64,000 nt of DNA from an uncultured Desulfobulbus sp. (GCF_963665445.1 NZ_OY762276.1:2927501-2991500); one strand, 5' to 3'. Counted from the stretch's first letter, positions 8,298 to 17,884 are shown. Notes: a model not told the origin generated them from the letters alone. Made by a program: numbers and translations.

Positions 8298-8576
8298 ATG
8301 AAGGTTGTAAACGTTTATTTGAAAAATGGTCGGTTTGTGAATAACGATTTTCTCCAATTAATTAAGGTGTTAGTGGCTGAAATGATCCCCGGTTTAGTAC
8401 CTGGTGTGGGGTATACCTTGAAAACGATCTGCGGTGATGAGTTCTGGAACGAGCTCACCCCCGGCGAGCAAAAGCAAGCTGGCTGGTGCATGAAGCACCT
8501 CGTTCTCACCGGAGATTTGCCGCTCACCATTGCCGATTCTCTCCATGAATATCCTGTCTATTATAAATTAAAATGA
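8298..8576 (+). CDS. Small conserved protein of integrative elements
   Basis: A 92-residue protein starting 2 nt after the primase stop, with AAGGAGG just upstream. The block LKTICGDEFWNELTPGEQKQ followed by AGWCMKHLVLTGDLPL matches, from memory, small proteins of unknown function that accompany primases and integrases in proteobacterial genomic islands. The conserved Trp, Cys and His (GWCMKHLV) suggest a compact fold, possibly DNA-binding. It is co-transcribed with the primase. Confidence 0.72.
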   Translation: MKVVNVYLKNGRFVNNDFLQLIKVLVAEMIPGLVPGVGYTLKTICGDEFWNELTPGEQKQAGWCMKHLVLTGDLPLTIADSLHEYPVYYKLK

Positions 8577-8600
8577 ATAGTTAGCACTTACAACAGAGGA

Positions 8601-8785
8601 CCGGTGAAGGCCCGCCACCTTTACCGGTTTTACCGCCTTTATTTTCGTAAAATCTGCGGTTGGTGGGCGCATCGCCGCCCTCGTAACCTGACCGTGACCG
8701 GTGCCCAAAAAAGGTGGTGAAGATGGTGAAGGTGGTAGGCAGCACCCCGGAGCCCCCTTTGCCGCCTTTACCACCTTTGTCCGCC
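8601..8785. repeat. 9-bp iteron arrays, right cluster (candidate replication origin)
   Basis: Non-coding region between the primase module and the integrase with three runs of exact 9-base period. CCACCTTTA-CCGGTTTTA-CCGCCTTTA is at 8615-8641. The inverse run AAGGTGGTG-AAGATGGTG-AAGGTGGTA is at 8711-8737. GCCCCCTTT-GCCGCCTTT-ACCACCTTT is at 8752-8778. The mixture of direct and inverted runs beside a primase/ATPase gene is typical of a replication origin. The rest of 8786-9028 is GC-rich with no other recognisable feature apart from the ribosome-binding site of the integrase. Confidence 0.68.
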
Positions 8786-9028
8786 AGTTACACGAGGTGG
8801 TGGTGGTGGTTGGAGTGCGGTACCCGGAGGAGGAAACCGCCTAGTGGCACCCGAGACGTCCCGCTGCCGGTCCCTCGCCCCGGCCCATACCCTGGCCATG
8901 GCTGTCCCCGAAACGCTGCCCTCCGGTCCCGCTAGGTGCCCACTCGCCCCTCCGGTGGCGACAGCTGGCAAGACCGGCTGGGTACCCTCACCATTTCCCA
9001 CCATCATCAAAAACAGGAGGTATTAAAA

Positions 9029-10186
9029 ATGCCTGTAGTCAAATTGTCAGCAGACTTTGTTCGTAACGTGGTCTGTCCTGAAGGAAAGAAGAAAGAAAAC
9101 TATTATGACTCAATCATCACTGGCTTCATCATCGAAGTTCGGTCCACCGGTGGCAAGACCTATGCCCTGCGCTACAAGGACCAGCATGGAAAACAAATCC
9201 AGCATAAAATCGGAGATGCCAAGTCCATCACCTTTGACAAGGCCCGGAATGCTGCCAAGGTGTTGCGCTCTCAGGTGGTGCTGGGTGATAGTCCTGCTGA
9301 AGAACGAAAGAGCAAGAAGGCTGTTCCCACCTTGGCTGAGTTCTGTGATGAGCGCTATCTCCCGTTCGCCAAAAGCTATAAACGTAGTTGGAAGAGTGAT
9401 GACTCCCTCCTCCGTAATCACCTGCTCCCACCCCTCGGTACGTATCGCATGAATGAAATCACTCAATCCATGGTTGCTGATCTGCATCACTCCATGAGAA
9501 CCCAAGGGTATGCATCGGGCATGGCCAATCGCGTCTTGGTCCTGCTCAAGTATATCTTCAATCTGGCAATCAAATGGGAGACTCCGGACATCAAAGTCAA
9601 TCCGGCTGTTGATGTGAAGCTGTATGAAGCAGCAGCCAGAGAACGGTATCTCTCAGCAGAAGAAACCCAACGTTTGTTGGAGCATCTAGAGAAAAGCAAG
9701 AATCCCCAACTCAAATACATCGTTCCCCTACTCCTGCTGCTGGGATGCCGGAAACGGGAATTGCTCGATAGCCGCTGGGAAGATTTCGATTTGGAACGCA
9801 GGACTTGGCGTATACCTATGTCGAAATCAGGGAAAGTCAGATATGTCCCTCTCTCCAAAACTGCCATAGAGATCCTGGAGCAGCTTCCCCGGTGGGAGGG
9901 CTGTCCCTATGTGATTCCTAATCCGGATACCAAGTTGCCCTATACGCAGATCCACCGAGCCTGGGATAACGCCCGGAAGGCTGCCGGGTTGCCCGATGTC
10001 CGGATGCACGATCTCCGCCATAGTATGGCCTCCAATATGGTCAACTCCGGCAGGTCGATCTACGAGGTGGCCAAAGTGCTTGGGCATAGTCAACTGAAAA
10101 CCACCCAGCGATATGCACACCTCAGCCAGGAAACTCTACTGGCGGCTGTGGACGCGGCGGCATCAAAGGTGAGATGGGTTGGGTGA
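9029..10186 (+). CDS. P4-type tyrosine integrase
   Basis: Integrase of 385 residues. Residues 1-95 form the arm-binding domain of the P4/DUF4102 kind (YYDSIITGFIIEVRSTGGKTYALRY), 105-195 the SAM-like core-binding domain, and 210-375 the catalytic domain. It has GCRKRELL (Arg), SKSGKVR (Lys), HDLRH, LGHSQLKTTQRYAH (His and nucleophile Tyr). The start ATG 9029 follows ACAGGAGG; the open frame extends upstream through the GC-rich origin region but has no ribosome-binding site there. A hisF 3' fragment begins about 170 nt downstream, so the attachment site probably lies in hisF. Confidence 0.9.
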   Translation: MPVVKLSADFVRNVVCPEGKKKENYYDSIITGFIIEVRSTGGKTYALRYKDQHGKQIQHKIGDAKSITFDKARNAAKVLRSQVVLGDSPAEERKSKKAVPTLAEFCDERYLPFAKSYKRSWKSDDSLLRNHLLPPLGTYRMNEITQSMVADLHHSMRTQGYASGMANRVLVLLKYIFNLAIKWETPDIKVNPAVDVKLYEAAARERYLSAEETQRLLEHLEKSKNPQLKYIVPLLLLLGCRKRELLDSRWEDFDLERRTWRIPMSKSGKVRYVPLSKTAIEILEQLPRWEGCPYVIPNPDTKLPYTQIHRAWDNARKAAGLPDVRMHDLRHSMASNMVNSGRSIYEVAKVLGHSQLKTTQRYAHLSQETLLAAVDAAASKVRWVG

Positions 10187-10354
10187 TGAGTGGGTGGGCA
10201 TCTGAGACCCGGCTGAGGTAAGAAATTTTCACTTTGGAGTCAGCCCAGAAGCGCACTTTGGCGGGTTGGGAAGTTGTTGGGTGGTGGGACCGAAAAACAG
10301 AAAAACCACCCCCAACACCTTGAAAACACTAAAAAATAAGAACGATTTTCCCTA

Positions 10355-10708
10355 AATTGCTGGTACCAGTGCACCATCAAAGGTGGCCGGGAAGGTCGTC
10401 CTCTGGATGCGGTTACCCTGGCTAGCGTCTGCGAACAACTGGGTGCGGGCGAGATTCTCTTGAACTGCATAGATAAGGACGGCACCAACTCCGGATTTGA
10501 TATCGAACTGATCAATGCCGTACGGGCGGCTGTCACTATTCCGGTGATTGCCTCAAGTGGCGCTGGTTGTGCTGAGCATTTCTTGGAGGTGTTCAGGAAG
10601 ACTCCGGCTGAGGCTGCTCTGGCGGCGGGCATCTTTCACCGGAAGGAAGTACCCATCGGTGAGGTAAAGGGATTTCTGACCGGCAAGGTGGAGATTCGAC
10701 CGGTGTAG
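10355..10708 (+). pseudogene. hisF: 3' fragment of hisF (displaced gene end)
   Basis: An open frame with no start codon but with about 115 residues of the C-terminal half of imidazole glycerol phosphate synthase HisF. Recognisable blocks are [55 protein letters not shown] and [12 protein letters not shown]. The frame is intact to its stop and is followed by a strong terminator. An in-frame TAA at 10337-10339 excludes an upstream start. It lies just downstream of the integrase, as expected for a gene end displaced when an element integrated into hisF. It cannot be a functional synthase alone because the N-terminal half barrel is missing. Confidence 0.85.
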
Positions 10709-10736
10709 GATTTGCCTCGTCAGAGCTGGAATGAAA

Positions 10737-10775
10737 AGGCGCTTGATCGGTTGTGGTCAGGCGTCTTTTTTTTAT
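10737..10775 (+). terminator. Intrinsic terminator after the hisF fragment
   Basis: A 12-bp stem with three G-T pairs (10737-10748 with 10755-10766) and a 6-nt loop is followed by an uninterrupted run of eight or more T. It is probably the original hisF terminator carried along with the displaced gene end. Confidence 0.8.
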
Positions 10776-10904
10776 TTGGAGGGGGAAGAGCGTGCTAGTG
10801 ACTTGGTCAATATAAAGAGGAGATATAGAAACTCATCATAAACCGTGGTCTGACCCCCAATTTTCCCCACAAGAGTGCTTGTTTGAGGAGGACTTGCCCT
10901 CAGG

Positions 10905-11138
10905 TCAATTAAAATTGATCGCAGCGCGGATATACCTCTCCGATTCCTTCACCTGTTCCACATCGGTGTAGTAATACCGGGTCGGGTCGATGCCGTTGTT
11001 GTCCAGATAGACCGACATGCGGTGGAGAATCGGGCAGGCATCGGTCAGCATGGGCAAAAGCACATAGATAAAGACCATCAGCGATCCAAGGGTGAGCACG
11101 AAGTTGCGAAGGCGGATGGGGAAACTTTTTGGGTTCAT
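10905..11138 (-). CDS. Small membrane protein, partner of YeiH-type transporter 1
   Basis: A 77-residue protein with one membrane segment (about residues 12-31, FVLTLGSLMVFIYVLLPML) and a soluble tail with two Tyr-rich patches. It starts at ATG 11138 with GGAGATT upstream and lies 52 nt after the 579-residue transporter gene on the same strand. A small one-pass protein gene also follows the second YeiH-type transporter at 15629-15790, so it is probably an accessory subunit. Its family is not recognised. Confidence 0.72.
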   Translation of the reverse strand: MNPKSFPIRLRNFVLTLGSLMVFIYVLLPMLTDACPILHRMSVYLDNNGIDPTRYYYTDVEQVKESERYIRAAINFN

Positions 11139-11190
11139 GGCAATCTCCAGAATGGCCGGGAGGAGGACTCCCGGCCAGGATGGTGCAGTT

Positions 11191-12930
11191 TTAGATCTTG
11201 GCTGTAATTTCCGGGAAGACCAGATAGAACATGATGTAGGCCATGGTGAGGGTCAATACCAGGTTGAAGCTCTGGCCGCAGACATAGAGGATCAACGGCT
11301 TGCCGCCCTTGAAGTACTTGGCCAGTTCACGGAAATTGGTGGACAGGCCGATGGCTGCAAAGGACAGGGCAAAGAACCAGCCGCGGAGCAAGCGGGTGCC
11401 GCCGCGAACAACGCCCTGGTCGATCATGGCGCCGCTCAGGTCAGGCCCCAGGTTGGCATCAATCATCGAAAACAGGATGGAAGCGGCCAGAAAGCCAAGG
11501 ACGAATTTGGGGAAACGATTCCAGATTTCGCCAGCGCCGACGGTGCGGCCGGCTTCGCTCTCTACCTTGAAGCACCAGTACATGGCCACGAAAAAGGCGG
11601 TGACACCGATCATGACGTTCTGAATCATCTTGATGGTTGCGGCAACGTACATCGCCTTCTCGCCAAGGAAGGCACCGGCCGCGGCAACCGCACCGGTGGA
11701 GTCAATGGTGCCACCCATCCAGGCGCCGCCAAGGATTTCCGGCATGCCTATAGCCTTGATGATTGCCGGCATGACGATCATCATGATGGCGGTGAACACC
11801 AGGGACAGGCCAATGGAGAGGGTCAACTCCTCCTTCTTGGCCCGGCAGGCGGCTGCGGTGGCGATGGCTGCGGAGGTGCCGCAGACGGACATATCGGCGG
11901 AAATAACGATATTGAGGGTTTTGGACTCCATCTTCAGTACTTTCTGCCCAAAGATATAGGTGCAGATCAAGACGATCGGCGTAACGACCCAAGCAACAAA
12001 GATACCGGGAATGCCGATGGCCAGGATTTTGCTAAAGAGAACCTCCGCACCGAGTAGGACCAGGCCGGTTTTGATGAAGAATTCAACCTGACAGGCGGGC
12101 AGCACCCAGCGGGGAGTGCCGATGGTGTTGGCCAGGACCATACCTAGCAACACGGCCCAGGCCTCTGCACCAAACCCGTACTGCTTGGAGATGGCTTGGC
12201 TGCCAAGCATGTAGGCCAAGACAGCGACGAAAAACACCACGCCGAACCCCTTGGCAAAGGCGCCGAAGCTCATGCCCATTAGGTGGATACCGGCGCCGAA
12301 GATGAGAATCATGAAAATGCACAGGCCAATCAGGCTGGGGATAGAGTTGTGGGGTTTATGGGTGGTTTTCTTCTTGGCCGCACTGGCCTTTTTATGATCC
12401 GCACGCCATGCAGCGATTTTGGCCTCGGCATCACTGTTCAAGCCTGCATCCTTGAACTCGGATGTGGCTGCTGTTTCCTCGGCAAGTTTGGCCGCGGCTA
12501 GCGAATCCCCTTCCTTGGCCTTGGCCGCCTCATAGGCGGGCATAGCCTTCTCATTCATCGCTTTGGCGGTGGCCTCATCGATATAAAAAGCGTCCTTGGG
12601 GTTGGATTTCCACGAACCGGGTTTTTTGGTCCAGTGGGTGACGAACTTGCCAAATCCCGAACCAGAGGCCTTCAGCTTGCCCTTATCATCCTGGGCCTTA
12701 TACCAGGCAATAGTCTTGAATGGGGCTTTTGCCATTTCAGCCTGTTGAATCTGATTGGCTGCTTCAATTTTCGGCGCGAATTCAGCCTTGGGCCCAAAAA
12801 CGAAATAGGCAAACAGGCAAACCGCGATTATGGCGAACCCCAGCCAGATGGCCAGAAAGTCCTCCTTGGTCCAAAGATCCGACCACTGGCTCTTCCCGTG
12901 ATCAATGACAGTGTTTTCATCTTGCGCCAT
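11191..12930 (-). CDS. YeiH/UPF0324-family putative sulfate exporter 1, enlarged
   Basis: Polytopic membrane protein of 579 residues. The C-terminal 390 residues match the YeiH (UPF0324, putative sulfate exporter) family, with about ten membrane helices and the typical Gly-rich repeats ([40 protein letters not shown]). The N-terminus is unusual: one membrane helix (about 22-45) and then about 110 hydrophilic, Ala/Lys-rich residues before the core, making it far longer than the usual 340-350. The start ATG 12930 is chosen for GGAGGG just upstream. It is divergent from a second homologue at 13838. The transported anion is not proven for this family. Confidence 0.85.
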   Translation of the reverse strand: MAQDENTVIDHGKSQWSDLWTKEDFLAIWLGFAIIAVCLFAYFVFGPKAEFAPKIEAANQIQQAEMAKAPFKTIAWYKAQDDKGKLKASGSGFGKFVTHWTKKPGSWKSNPKDAFYIDEATAKAMNEKAMPAYEAAKAKEGDSLAAAKLAEETAATSEFKDAGLNSDAEAKIAAWRADHKKASAAKKKTTHKPHNSIPSLIGLCIFMILIFGAGIHLMGMSFGAFAKGFGVVFFVAVLAYMLGSQAISKQYGFGAEAWAVLLGMVLANTIGTPRWVLPACQVEFFIKTGLVLLGAEVLFSKILAIGIPGIFVAWVVTPIVLICTYIFGQKVLKMESKTLNIVISADMSVCGTSAAIATAAACRAKKEELTLSIGLSLVFTAIMMIVMPAIIKAIGMPEILGGAWMGGTIDSTGAVAAAGAFLGEKAMYVAATIKMIQNVMIGVTAFFVAMYWCFKVESEAGRTVGAGEIWNRFPKFVLGFLAASILFSMIDANLGPDLSGAMIDQGVVRGGTRLLRGWFFALSFAAIGLSTNFRELAKYFKGGKPLILYVCGQSFNLVLTLTMAYIMFYLVFPEITAKI

Positions 12931-13837
12931 AGAAAGTTCCCTCCATTTTTGAGAATGATAGGGCTGGAAAAGTTTCATTTATCAGTGCAATTGATGTGCA
13001 AAGCCGAAGGAGGAATGAAAGTTTCGAGAATTCAACATGTTGCTGTTCTTGTAGATCTTTTATGTGTATTTTTTAGTTTGCATGTGCCAACGTCAGTATA
13101 CAGTTATGACGCTAACTCTAGTTACATTATCTGGGGAAAAATTTCGAGAGATGTTTGGTTGATCATTGTTGTTCGCATGAAGTTTTGGGGAGATTAGCCC
13201 ATGTATTTTATGAAATATTGCTCAGCCTCCTGCTGTATTGCTTCTCTTTGCCTTCTCGTCTCTGTACGTCAGTCTTTCTTTCGATATCGGTTTTCGATTT
13301 CTTGGTTTCCTCATGTAATGTACATATTATTTTTCAATAAAAATAAATGAATTACATCGTGTATATCGAGGTTCAAGATAAGATATAGTGTTGAACGGGA
13401 GCTTATATTATTGTGGATATTTCCATGAATATCCGGAATTTACTGGCATTTCATATCAGAAAAAATTATAAATTTTAGTTTTTAATTTTAATGTATTAAA
13501 TGAAAAATTGGATGTTTTTCCTGTTAAAAATATAAAAAATCTATAATTATAAAGTGGTTAAAGAGAAGGAGAAAAGGAGAGCCAATCAACCATAAAAATC
13601 AGAGAAGACGGTAAGCGTTGTCTGGTAATGCAATGTTTAACTTGCAAGTATTATTAAATTTTTTATGAAAAATTGTCCTTGATGCCTTCTTTGCCCAGAG
13701 TTGTACATGCCACGATGGACCACTATCCTCCGTACTTGAGTGCAATGCGTAGTGCTGCAAGACCGTTCTGCGTTGTTGTATCGTTTGAGGTTGTACGAGT
13801 TAAGGGCAGTTTCATTCATTCCTAATAAGGAGGTTGT
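12931..13837. other. AT-rich divergent intergenic region of the two YeiH-type genes
   Basis: About 900 bp between the divergent transporter genes, AT-rich especially at 13350-13650. A 60-codon frame at 13015-13197 has a ribosome-binding site only 1-2 nt from its ATG and a low-complexity hydrophobic product, so it is not called as a gene. AAGGAGG just before 13838 serves the right-hand gene. Control regions for both transporters must lie here, but no operator could be named. Confidence 0.5.
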
Positions 13838-15613
13838 ATGGAGCAGGAAAACATGCCCAGTAAAACTGGGGAAGGGGGAGGCTGGATCAGTGAGGATTGG
13901 TTGGCCTTGATTTTGGGATTGATCATTTTTGGTCTGGGCCTGGGGTCGTTCAAAGGCAACGACCTGCTGGGCTGGGGGGCAAAGACCGGAGTGTGGATCA
14001 ACCCAGCCAAGGCAATCACCGCTATATCGACCAGCTATCAGACCGTTGGCGGTGAAATCACTAAGATCGACGGCCAGAAGGTAACGGTGAAAAAGAAGGA
14101 TGGCAAGGAAGCATCTGTCACCGTTGAGGGCGATGTCTCCAGCCTCAAGGTAGGCGATCAATATGAACGAAAAGGGATGTCACCCTTGGTGTCGTTGATC
14201 CTGACCTATGGTTTTGCCCTGGTGATCATGTCGCTCGGGGCGATCGCCCTGGGGGCGAATCTGCGGAAATTCGTCGTCGGGTTCAGTCTTGCTTTCTGGA
14301 TTGCCTATCTCTGCTGGTTCATGGGGCATTTTGCCTTCATTGCCGCGACAAAGGAGCAGACGGCAAAATTCGGCATCTCCTGGGCCATGAGTATGACCGG
14401 TGAATTTGGCTTTATCATCGCCTTGATTGCCGGTTTGATTATCGGCAACTTTTTCCCGGGCCTCACCAGCAAGATGAAGGAGGCCGCACGGCCGGAACTC
14501 TACATCAAAACCGGTATCGTCATCATGGGAGCGGGGTTGGGCATCAAGGCCGCCCAGTCCTTTGGTCTGGCCTCCAACATCATGTTCCGGGGGTTCTGTG
14601 CCATTGTTGAGGCCTATCTGATTTACTGGGCAGTTGTGTACTATGTTTCCCGCAAATATTTTAAATTCAGTCGGGAATGGGCCGCGCCTCTGGCCTCTGG
14701 GATCTCCATCTGCGGCGTTTCCGCTGCCATTGCAACTGGTGGTGCCATCCGTGCCCGGCCCATCGTCCCGATCATGGTCTCCTCCCTGGTCGTCATCTTT
14801 GTCGCTGTTGAAATGGTCATTCTCCCGTTTCTGGCCAAGTTTTATCTCTGGAGCGAGCCCCTGGTCGCCGGAGCCTGGATGGGGCTGGCCGTCAAATCCG
14901 ACGGTGGTGCCATTGCCTCCGGTGCCATCACCGACGCCCTCATTCGGGCGCAGGCACTGGATGCATCCGGGGTACATTATGCCGAAGGTTGGATCACCAT
15001 GACCGCAACCACGGTCAAGATGTTTATCGATATATTTATCGGCGTTTGGGCCTTTCTCCTGGCCTGGATCTGGTGCGCCAAAATCGATGTCCGGCCCGGG
15101 CAGAAGGTCAATGCCGCTGAGATCTGGCATCGGTTTCCCAAATTCGTCATCGGCTATGTACTTACTTTTATCGTCATGGTGGTGATCTGCTGGCCGTCGG
15201 CCAAGGCAATGGGGCCGGCTGAAAAAGAGTTGGCCGAATTGAAGGCAACGATCACCAGTCTTGAGAAAAAAGTCGCGGCAACACCGGATATTATGGCTCA
15301 GGCCGCGATCAAGGTGGATCTCGATGCGGCAAAGGCTCAGGAGAAGGAGGTGAACAGCAGGATAAAAGAACCGAAGAAACTCCTGGGAAACGCCAAATCA
15401 GCCAGTGGTCAGGGCGATGTTTTCCGCGGGATTTTCTTCCTCCTCTGCTTCTTCACCATCGGCCTGGTGTCGAATTTTAAGAAGTTGATGGAAGAGGGAA
15501 TCGGCAAACTTGCGGCTGTGTACTGCGTCTGCCTGTTTGGTTTTATCATCTGGGTTGGACTCTTTATCTCTTGGCTGTTCTTTCACGGGGTGAAGCCGCC
15601 CATTATATCTTAA
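13838..15613 (+). CDS. YeiH/UPF0324-family putative sulfate exporter 2, enlarged
   Basis: Second YeiH-type transporter, 591 residues. The family core is visible in SGISICGVSAAIATGGAIRA, AGAWMGLAVKSDGGAIASGA and the terminal GIFFLLCFFTIGLVSNFKKL. Two insertions lengthen it. One is a soluble segment at about 45-110 rich in Lys and Val (KIDGQKVTVKKKDGKEASVT) after the first membrane helix. The other is a coiled-coil insertion at about 460-525 (EKELAELKATITSLEKKV). It starts at ATG 13838 with AAGGAGG upstream. A 53-residue membrane protein gene follows 15 nt downstream, mirroring the arrangement of the first transporter. Confidence 0.85.
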   Translation: MEQENMPSKTGEGGGWISEDWLALILGLIIFGLGLGSFKGNDLLGWGAKTGVWINPAKAITAISTSYQTVGGEITKIDGQKVTVKKKDGKEASVTVEGDVSSLKVGDQYERKGMSPLVSLILTYGFALVIMSLGAIALGANLRKFVVGFSLAFWIAYLCWFMGHFAFIAATKEQTAKFGISWAMSMTGEFGFIIALIAGLIIGNFFPGLTSKMKEAARPELYIKTGIVIMGAGLGIKAAQSFGLASNIMFRGFCAIVEAYLIYWAVVYYVSRKYFKFSREWAAPLASGISICGVSAAIATGGAIRARPIVPIMVSSLVVIFVAVEMVILPFLAKFYLWSEPLVAGAWMGLAVKSDGGAIASGAITDALIRAQALDASGVHYAEGWITMTATTVKMFIDIFIGVWAFLLAWIWCAKIDVRPGQKVNAAEIWHRFPKFVIGYVLTFIVMVVICWPSAKAMGPAEKELAELKATITSLEKKVAATPDIMAQAAIKVDLDAAKAQEKEVNSRIKEPKKLLGNAKSASGQGDVFRGIFFLLCFFTIGLVSNFKKLMEEGIGKLAAVYCVCLFGFIIWVGLFISWLFFHGVKPPIIS

Positions 15614-15628
15614 GAGAGGTGCGAAGGT

Positions 15629-15790
15629 ATGGACCAGAAGAGCAAGATGTCGGAAGAGATAGAAAAGATGGAGTACGAACCATTGGCACCGGTGGAATTA
15701 TCCCTGATTCGGTGGAGCATCGGGATTGGCGTTGGTTCGCTCTTTATTCTCTATTTTTTAAGTAGATGGCTTTTTCCGGGAGGGCATTGA
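15629..15790 (+). CDS. Small membrane protein, partner of YeiH-type transporter 2
   Basis: A 53-residue protein with an acidic N-terminus (MDQKSKMSEEIEKMEYEPL) and one membrane helix at about 28-47 (WSIGIGVGSLFILYFLSRW). It starts at ATG 15629, 15 nt after the transporter stop, with GAGAGGTGCGAAGG upstream. Position and size match the 77-residue gene downstream of the first transporter, although the sequences differ. It is short and easily missed in gene calling. Likely an accessory subunit of the transporter. Confidence 0.7.
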   Translation: MDQKSKMSEEIEKMEYEPLAPVELSLIRWSIGIGVGSLFILYFLSRWLFPGGH

Positions 15791-15842
15791 AAGAGGCGTG
15801 AGGATGGAGATCGCTCCCCATCCTCGCGTTTGTTGAAAAAAT

Positions 15843-16114
15843 TTACGCGGCTGAAATGCGCATGTTCGACAGGGCCACGCGATATTCCTGGCGGCGCTGC
15901 TCCCACTGGGGCAGCGCCGCCGAGTCATCCTGCCATTTGGCCAGATCCTTGGCTGATATACGAAGCCGGTTTTCACCGGCCGCTATCCCGCCTGCTCAAA
16001 TTCCATCCCATACTTTTGCTGCAATTGCTCAAGATTGGAACGGGTTTTTTTCACGACACTGATGCAGTGATTGAGTTCACGGTTGATGGAGATTTCATAT
16101 TCATCTGTATGCAT
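15843..16114 (-). pseudogene. Frameshifted small helical protein gene
   Basis: A frame from ATG 16114 (AAGGA upstream) encodes 43 residues (MHTDEYEISINRELNHCISV, then KTRSNLEQLQQKYGMEFEQ) and stops at 15983. Directly after it a second frame continues for about 50 residues of similar protein-like character (GENRLRISAKDLAKWQDD, then PQWEQRRQEYRVAL) to the stop at 15843-15845. The two parts look like one helical protein of about 93 residues split by a small indel near 15990. The overall pattern recalls small antitoxin-like helical proteins. If the short form is made, it would be a 43-residue peptide. Confidence 0.5.
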
Positions 16115-16149
16115 AGAGAGTCCTTTCTTATTGTTGGGAGTTATATCTC

Positions 16150-16764
16150 TCAGCCCAGAAGGACAAGACCAGCCATGAGGCCCATTGCAGGCTCCGCGGT
16201 CATTTTGTCGTTGGGGAAAAGTTTGCCAAAAGGCCAACCGAGCTGATGAGCCATCGCGGCAAAATCAACCCCCACTGCCGAAATGGAGGGACGTGCCAAC
16301 TCCGGATGCAGGCAGGGGATTTTTTCTGCCAAGACCACGCAGACCTCTTCATCACCGCAAAAAAGTTCTTTGCAGGAACCCGCCGCCATAGCCTTGGCCT
16401 TATCGACTCCTCTGCTTAAGGCAGAATGCTCCAAGGTAGCAGCAATGCGATGAATTGTGCGGGCAAGAGGTAAACGTCCTTCTCCCATTAGCTCAGATAC
16501 CGGTGCATCGATTTTGAACACAAGTACGGTGTGGAAATCCTGCAACAACCGTTTGAAGGTGTCGGGTGCCGGTGCATGGGGTGGGCAGCCGGGCGATTGA
16601 CCATAACTGGGGCAGGGAGTGGGACCGGCGCACATGTTTGCAAAACGGGCTTCAACCACGAGTTGTGCTGTGGGAAGAAGGCCGGTTGCGGATGCGCCAA
16701 GGGATCGGGCCTGCATCTGCAGTCCTTCGATGATATCTTGGTCCCGGAAGAGTTGCGTGTTCAT
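16150..16764 (-). CDS. DUF2284 family predicted metal-binding protein
   Basis: A 204-residue Cys-rich protein of the DUF2284 family, common in anaerobes. A cluster with Cys at 45, 51 and 60 (CAGPTPCPSYGQSPGCPPH) and a second cluster in SCKELFCGDEEVCVV and CLHPELARPS fit iron-sulfur or other metal binding. The C-terminal GWPFGKLFPNDK stretch is typical of the family. The biochemical role is unknown. Start at ATG 16764 with GAGGTACTCTTC upstream (weak site). It precedes the frameshifted small gene on the same strand. Confidence 0.8.
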   Translation of the reverse strand: MNTQLFRDQDIIEGLQMQARSLGASATGLLPTAQLVVEARFANMCAGPTPCPSYGQSPGCPPHAPAPDTFKRLLQDFHTVLVFKIDAPVSELMGEGRLPLARTIHRIAATLEHSALSRGVDKAKAMAAGSCKELFCGDEEVCVVLAEKIPCLHPELARPSISAVGVDFAAMAHQLGWPFGKLFPNDKMTAEPAMGLMAGLVLLG

Positions 16765-17381
16765 GAAGAGTACCTCTCACGCATGGCTCGCATGCAACCA
16801 TAATAAAACATAGAAGAAAAAGAGCAAGATGGGGAATTGCCCTCGATGCAGCAATTCAGCTGGATTTTTTGGTCAAGAGGGAAATCCTCCCTTCGCAAAA
16901 AGGCGGCATAAAATCAGGTGTTGCGTGACATGTTGAAGCCAGACTCGAAACTCAGTGCATCGGAGAATCGCAAAATAAGCGAGCTACTCAAAGAAATTTA
17001 TAGCACCCCAGAACTCAATTCTACTTTGTCACCTTTGTCAGCCCCTGTTGGGTATATGCTGAGTCAATAGATGCCTGCCTTTGCCGGTGCCTGACAGTTA
17101 TCTGGCGATGTACTTCCTCCGGTTTTATCTCCCTACTCAGCAGGAAATGGGCAAGAAGGAAAAACAATATCGGCCTGTTCACAGAAAAAGGTGGGTGAAC
17201 CCCGGCAAGGGCAAGTTACCAAGCGTATGATATAGCCCATTTTCTCTAATTTCATCGCTTCGCCCCCGGGAGGATTTTCTTGCCGTCAGTTTTGTCGTCC
17301 TCGTAAAAAGGCCCGAGAACGACGTTTCGAGCTTCGTAAATTGCTGATTTCACGATGCGTGACATTCATGCTTTTGACTTT
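16765..17381. other. Intergenic region with decayed sequence
   Basis: No convincing gene. A 46-codon frame at 16930-17070 (MLKPDSKLSASENRKISELL...) has protein-like composition but no ribosome-binding site and no relative I can name. CTTCGTAAA near 17333 and TTTACGAAG near 17382 form a widely spaced inverted repeat that may mark an old insertion-element end next to the transposase remnant. Confidence 0.35.
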
Positions 17382-17540
17382 TTACGAAGCCATCAATTTT
17401 GCTTTGTTGGTAAAGCCCTCAACCGTTCCCGATGAGTACTCTTTTTTTGGCCGAAAATAGTTGAGGATGAGCGCCTTGTGATCACAGATGGTGCAATCCT
17501 GGCAGCTTAAAAAGTGGGCCTTTAACATCGGGAGCAGGGG
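17382..17540 (-). pseudogene. C-terminal remnant of an ISL3-type transposase
   Basis: A minus-strand frame without start encodes about 52 residues ending at TAA 17382-17384: a His/Cys-containing segment, ALILNYFRPKKEYSSGTVEG and FTNKAKLMAS. The ILNYF...SSGxVEGFxNKxK pattern is the end of DDE transposases of the ISL3 (IS204/IS1001/IS1096) group. Only this tail remains. Confidence 0.6.
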
Positions 17541-17555
17541 AACCAACCGTCCCTA

Positions 17556-17801
17556 GGTGCAGACGGGACCATTTACGTTGGACCAGAGGATAAGAAACGC
17601 TATGCGATCAAATCCAACGGTACCCTGAAGTGGACCTTTGCCACCGGGGGCTGGGTGGATTCCTCACCAGTCATAAATGCAGACGGAACCATCTATGTTG
17701 GATCAAGCGATCACAAGCTTTATGCGCTCTTCAGCGATTCTGATGGACCAGATCACTCAGCATGGCCCGTGTTCAATCACGATGCCAGGCATACCGGTTG
17801 A
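17556..17801 (+). pseudogene. Fragment of a PQQ/BamB-like beta-propeller protein
   Basis: The frame encodes 81 residues with two propeller blades of the repeated form GADGTIYVGPEDKKRYAIKS and NADGTIYVGSSDHKLYAL, ending AWPVFNHDARHTG and stop. WPVFNHDARHTG is typical of the C-terminus of secreted PQQ-repeat proteins. There is no start, and the sequence upstream is out of frame or foreign, so this is the 3' remnant of a larger gene. Confidence 0.75.
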
Positions 17802-17884
17802 GACCACACTTCAACATCAAAGGCTCTTATGTCCAAAATACTGCTGCTGTTGCTCGGCTATTAAGCATATGGGGCTGCTGCACA

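Noticed and set aside
10820-10870. REP-associated transposase end (GGTCTGACCCCC motif)
   Set aside because: A single short motif without an inverted partner or transposase; may be chance.
11092-12057. Long plus-strand open frame opposite the YeiH-type gene
   Set aside because: It is a mirror frame of a well-supported membrane protein gene; its product is low-complexity with no domain.
13015-13197. Possible 60-residue gene upstream of YeiH-type gene 1
   Set aside because: The ribosome-binding site is only 1-2 nt from the ATG and the product has no recognisable character.
14180-15130. Long minus-strand open frame (316 codons) within YeiH-type gene 2
   Set aside because: Asp/Gly/His-rich shadow product, no ribosome-binding site, opposite a real gene.
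17133-17255. 40-codon minus-strand frame
   Set aside because: Weak ribosome-binding site and unconvincing Cys/Pro-rich product.
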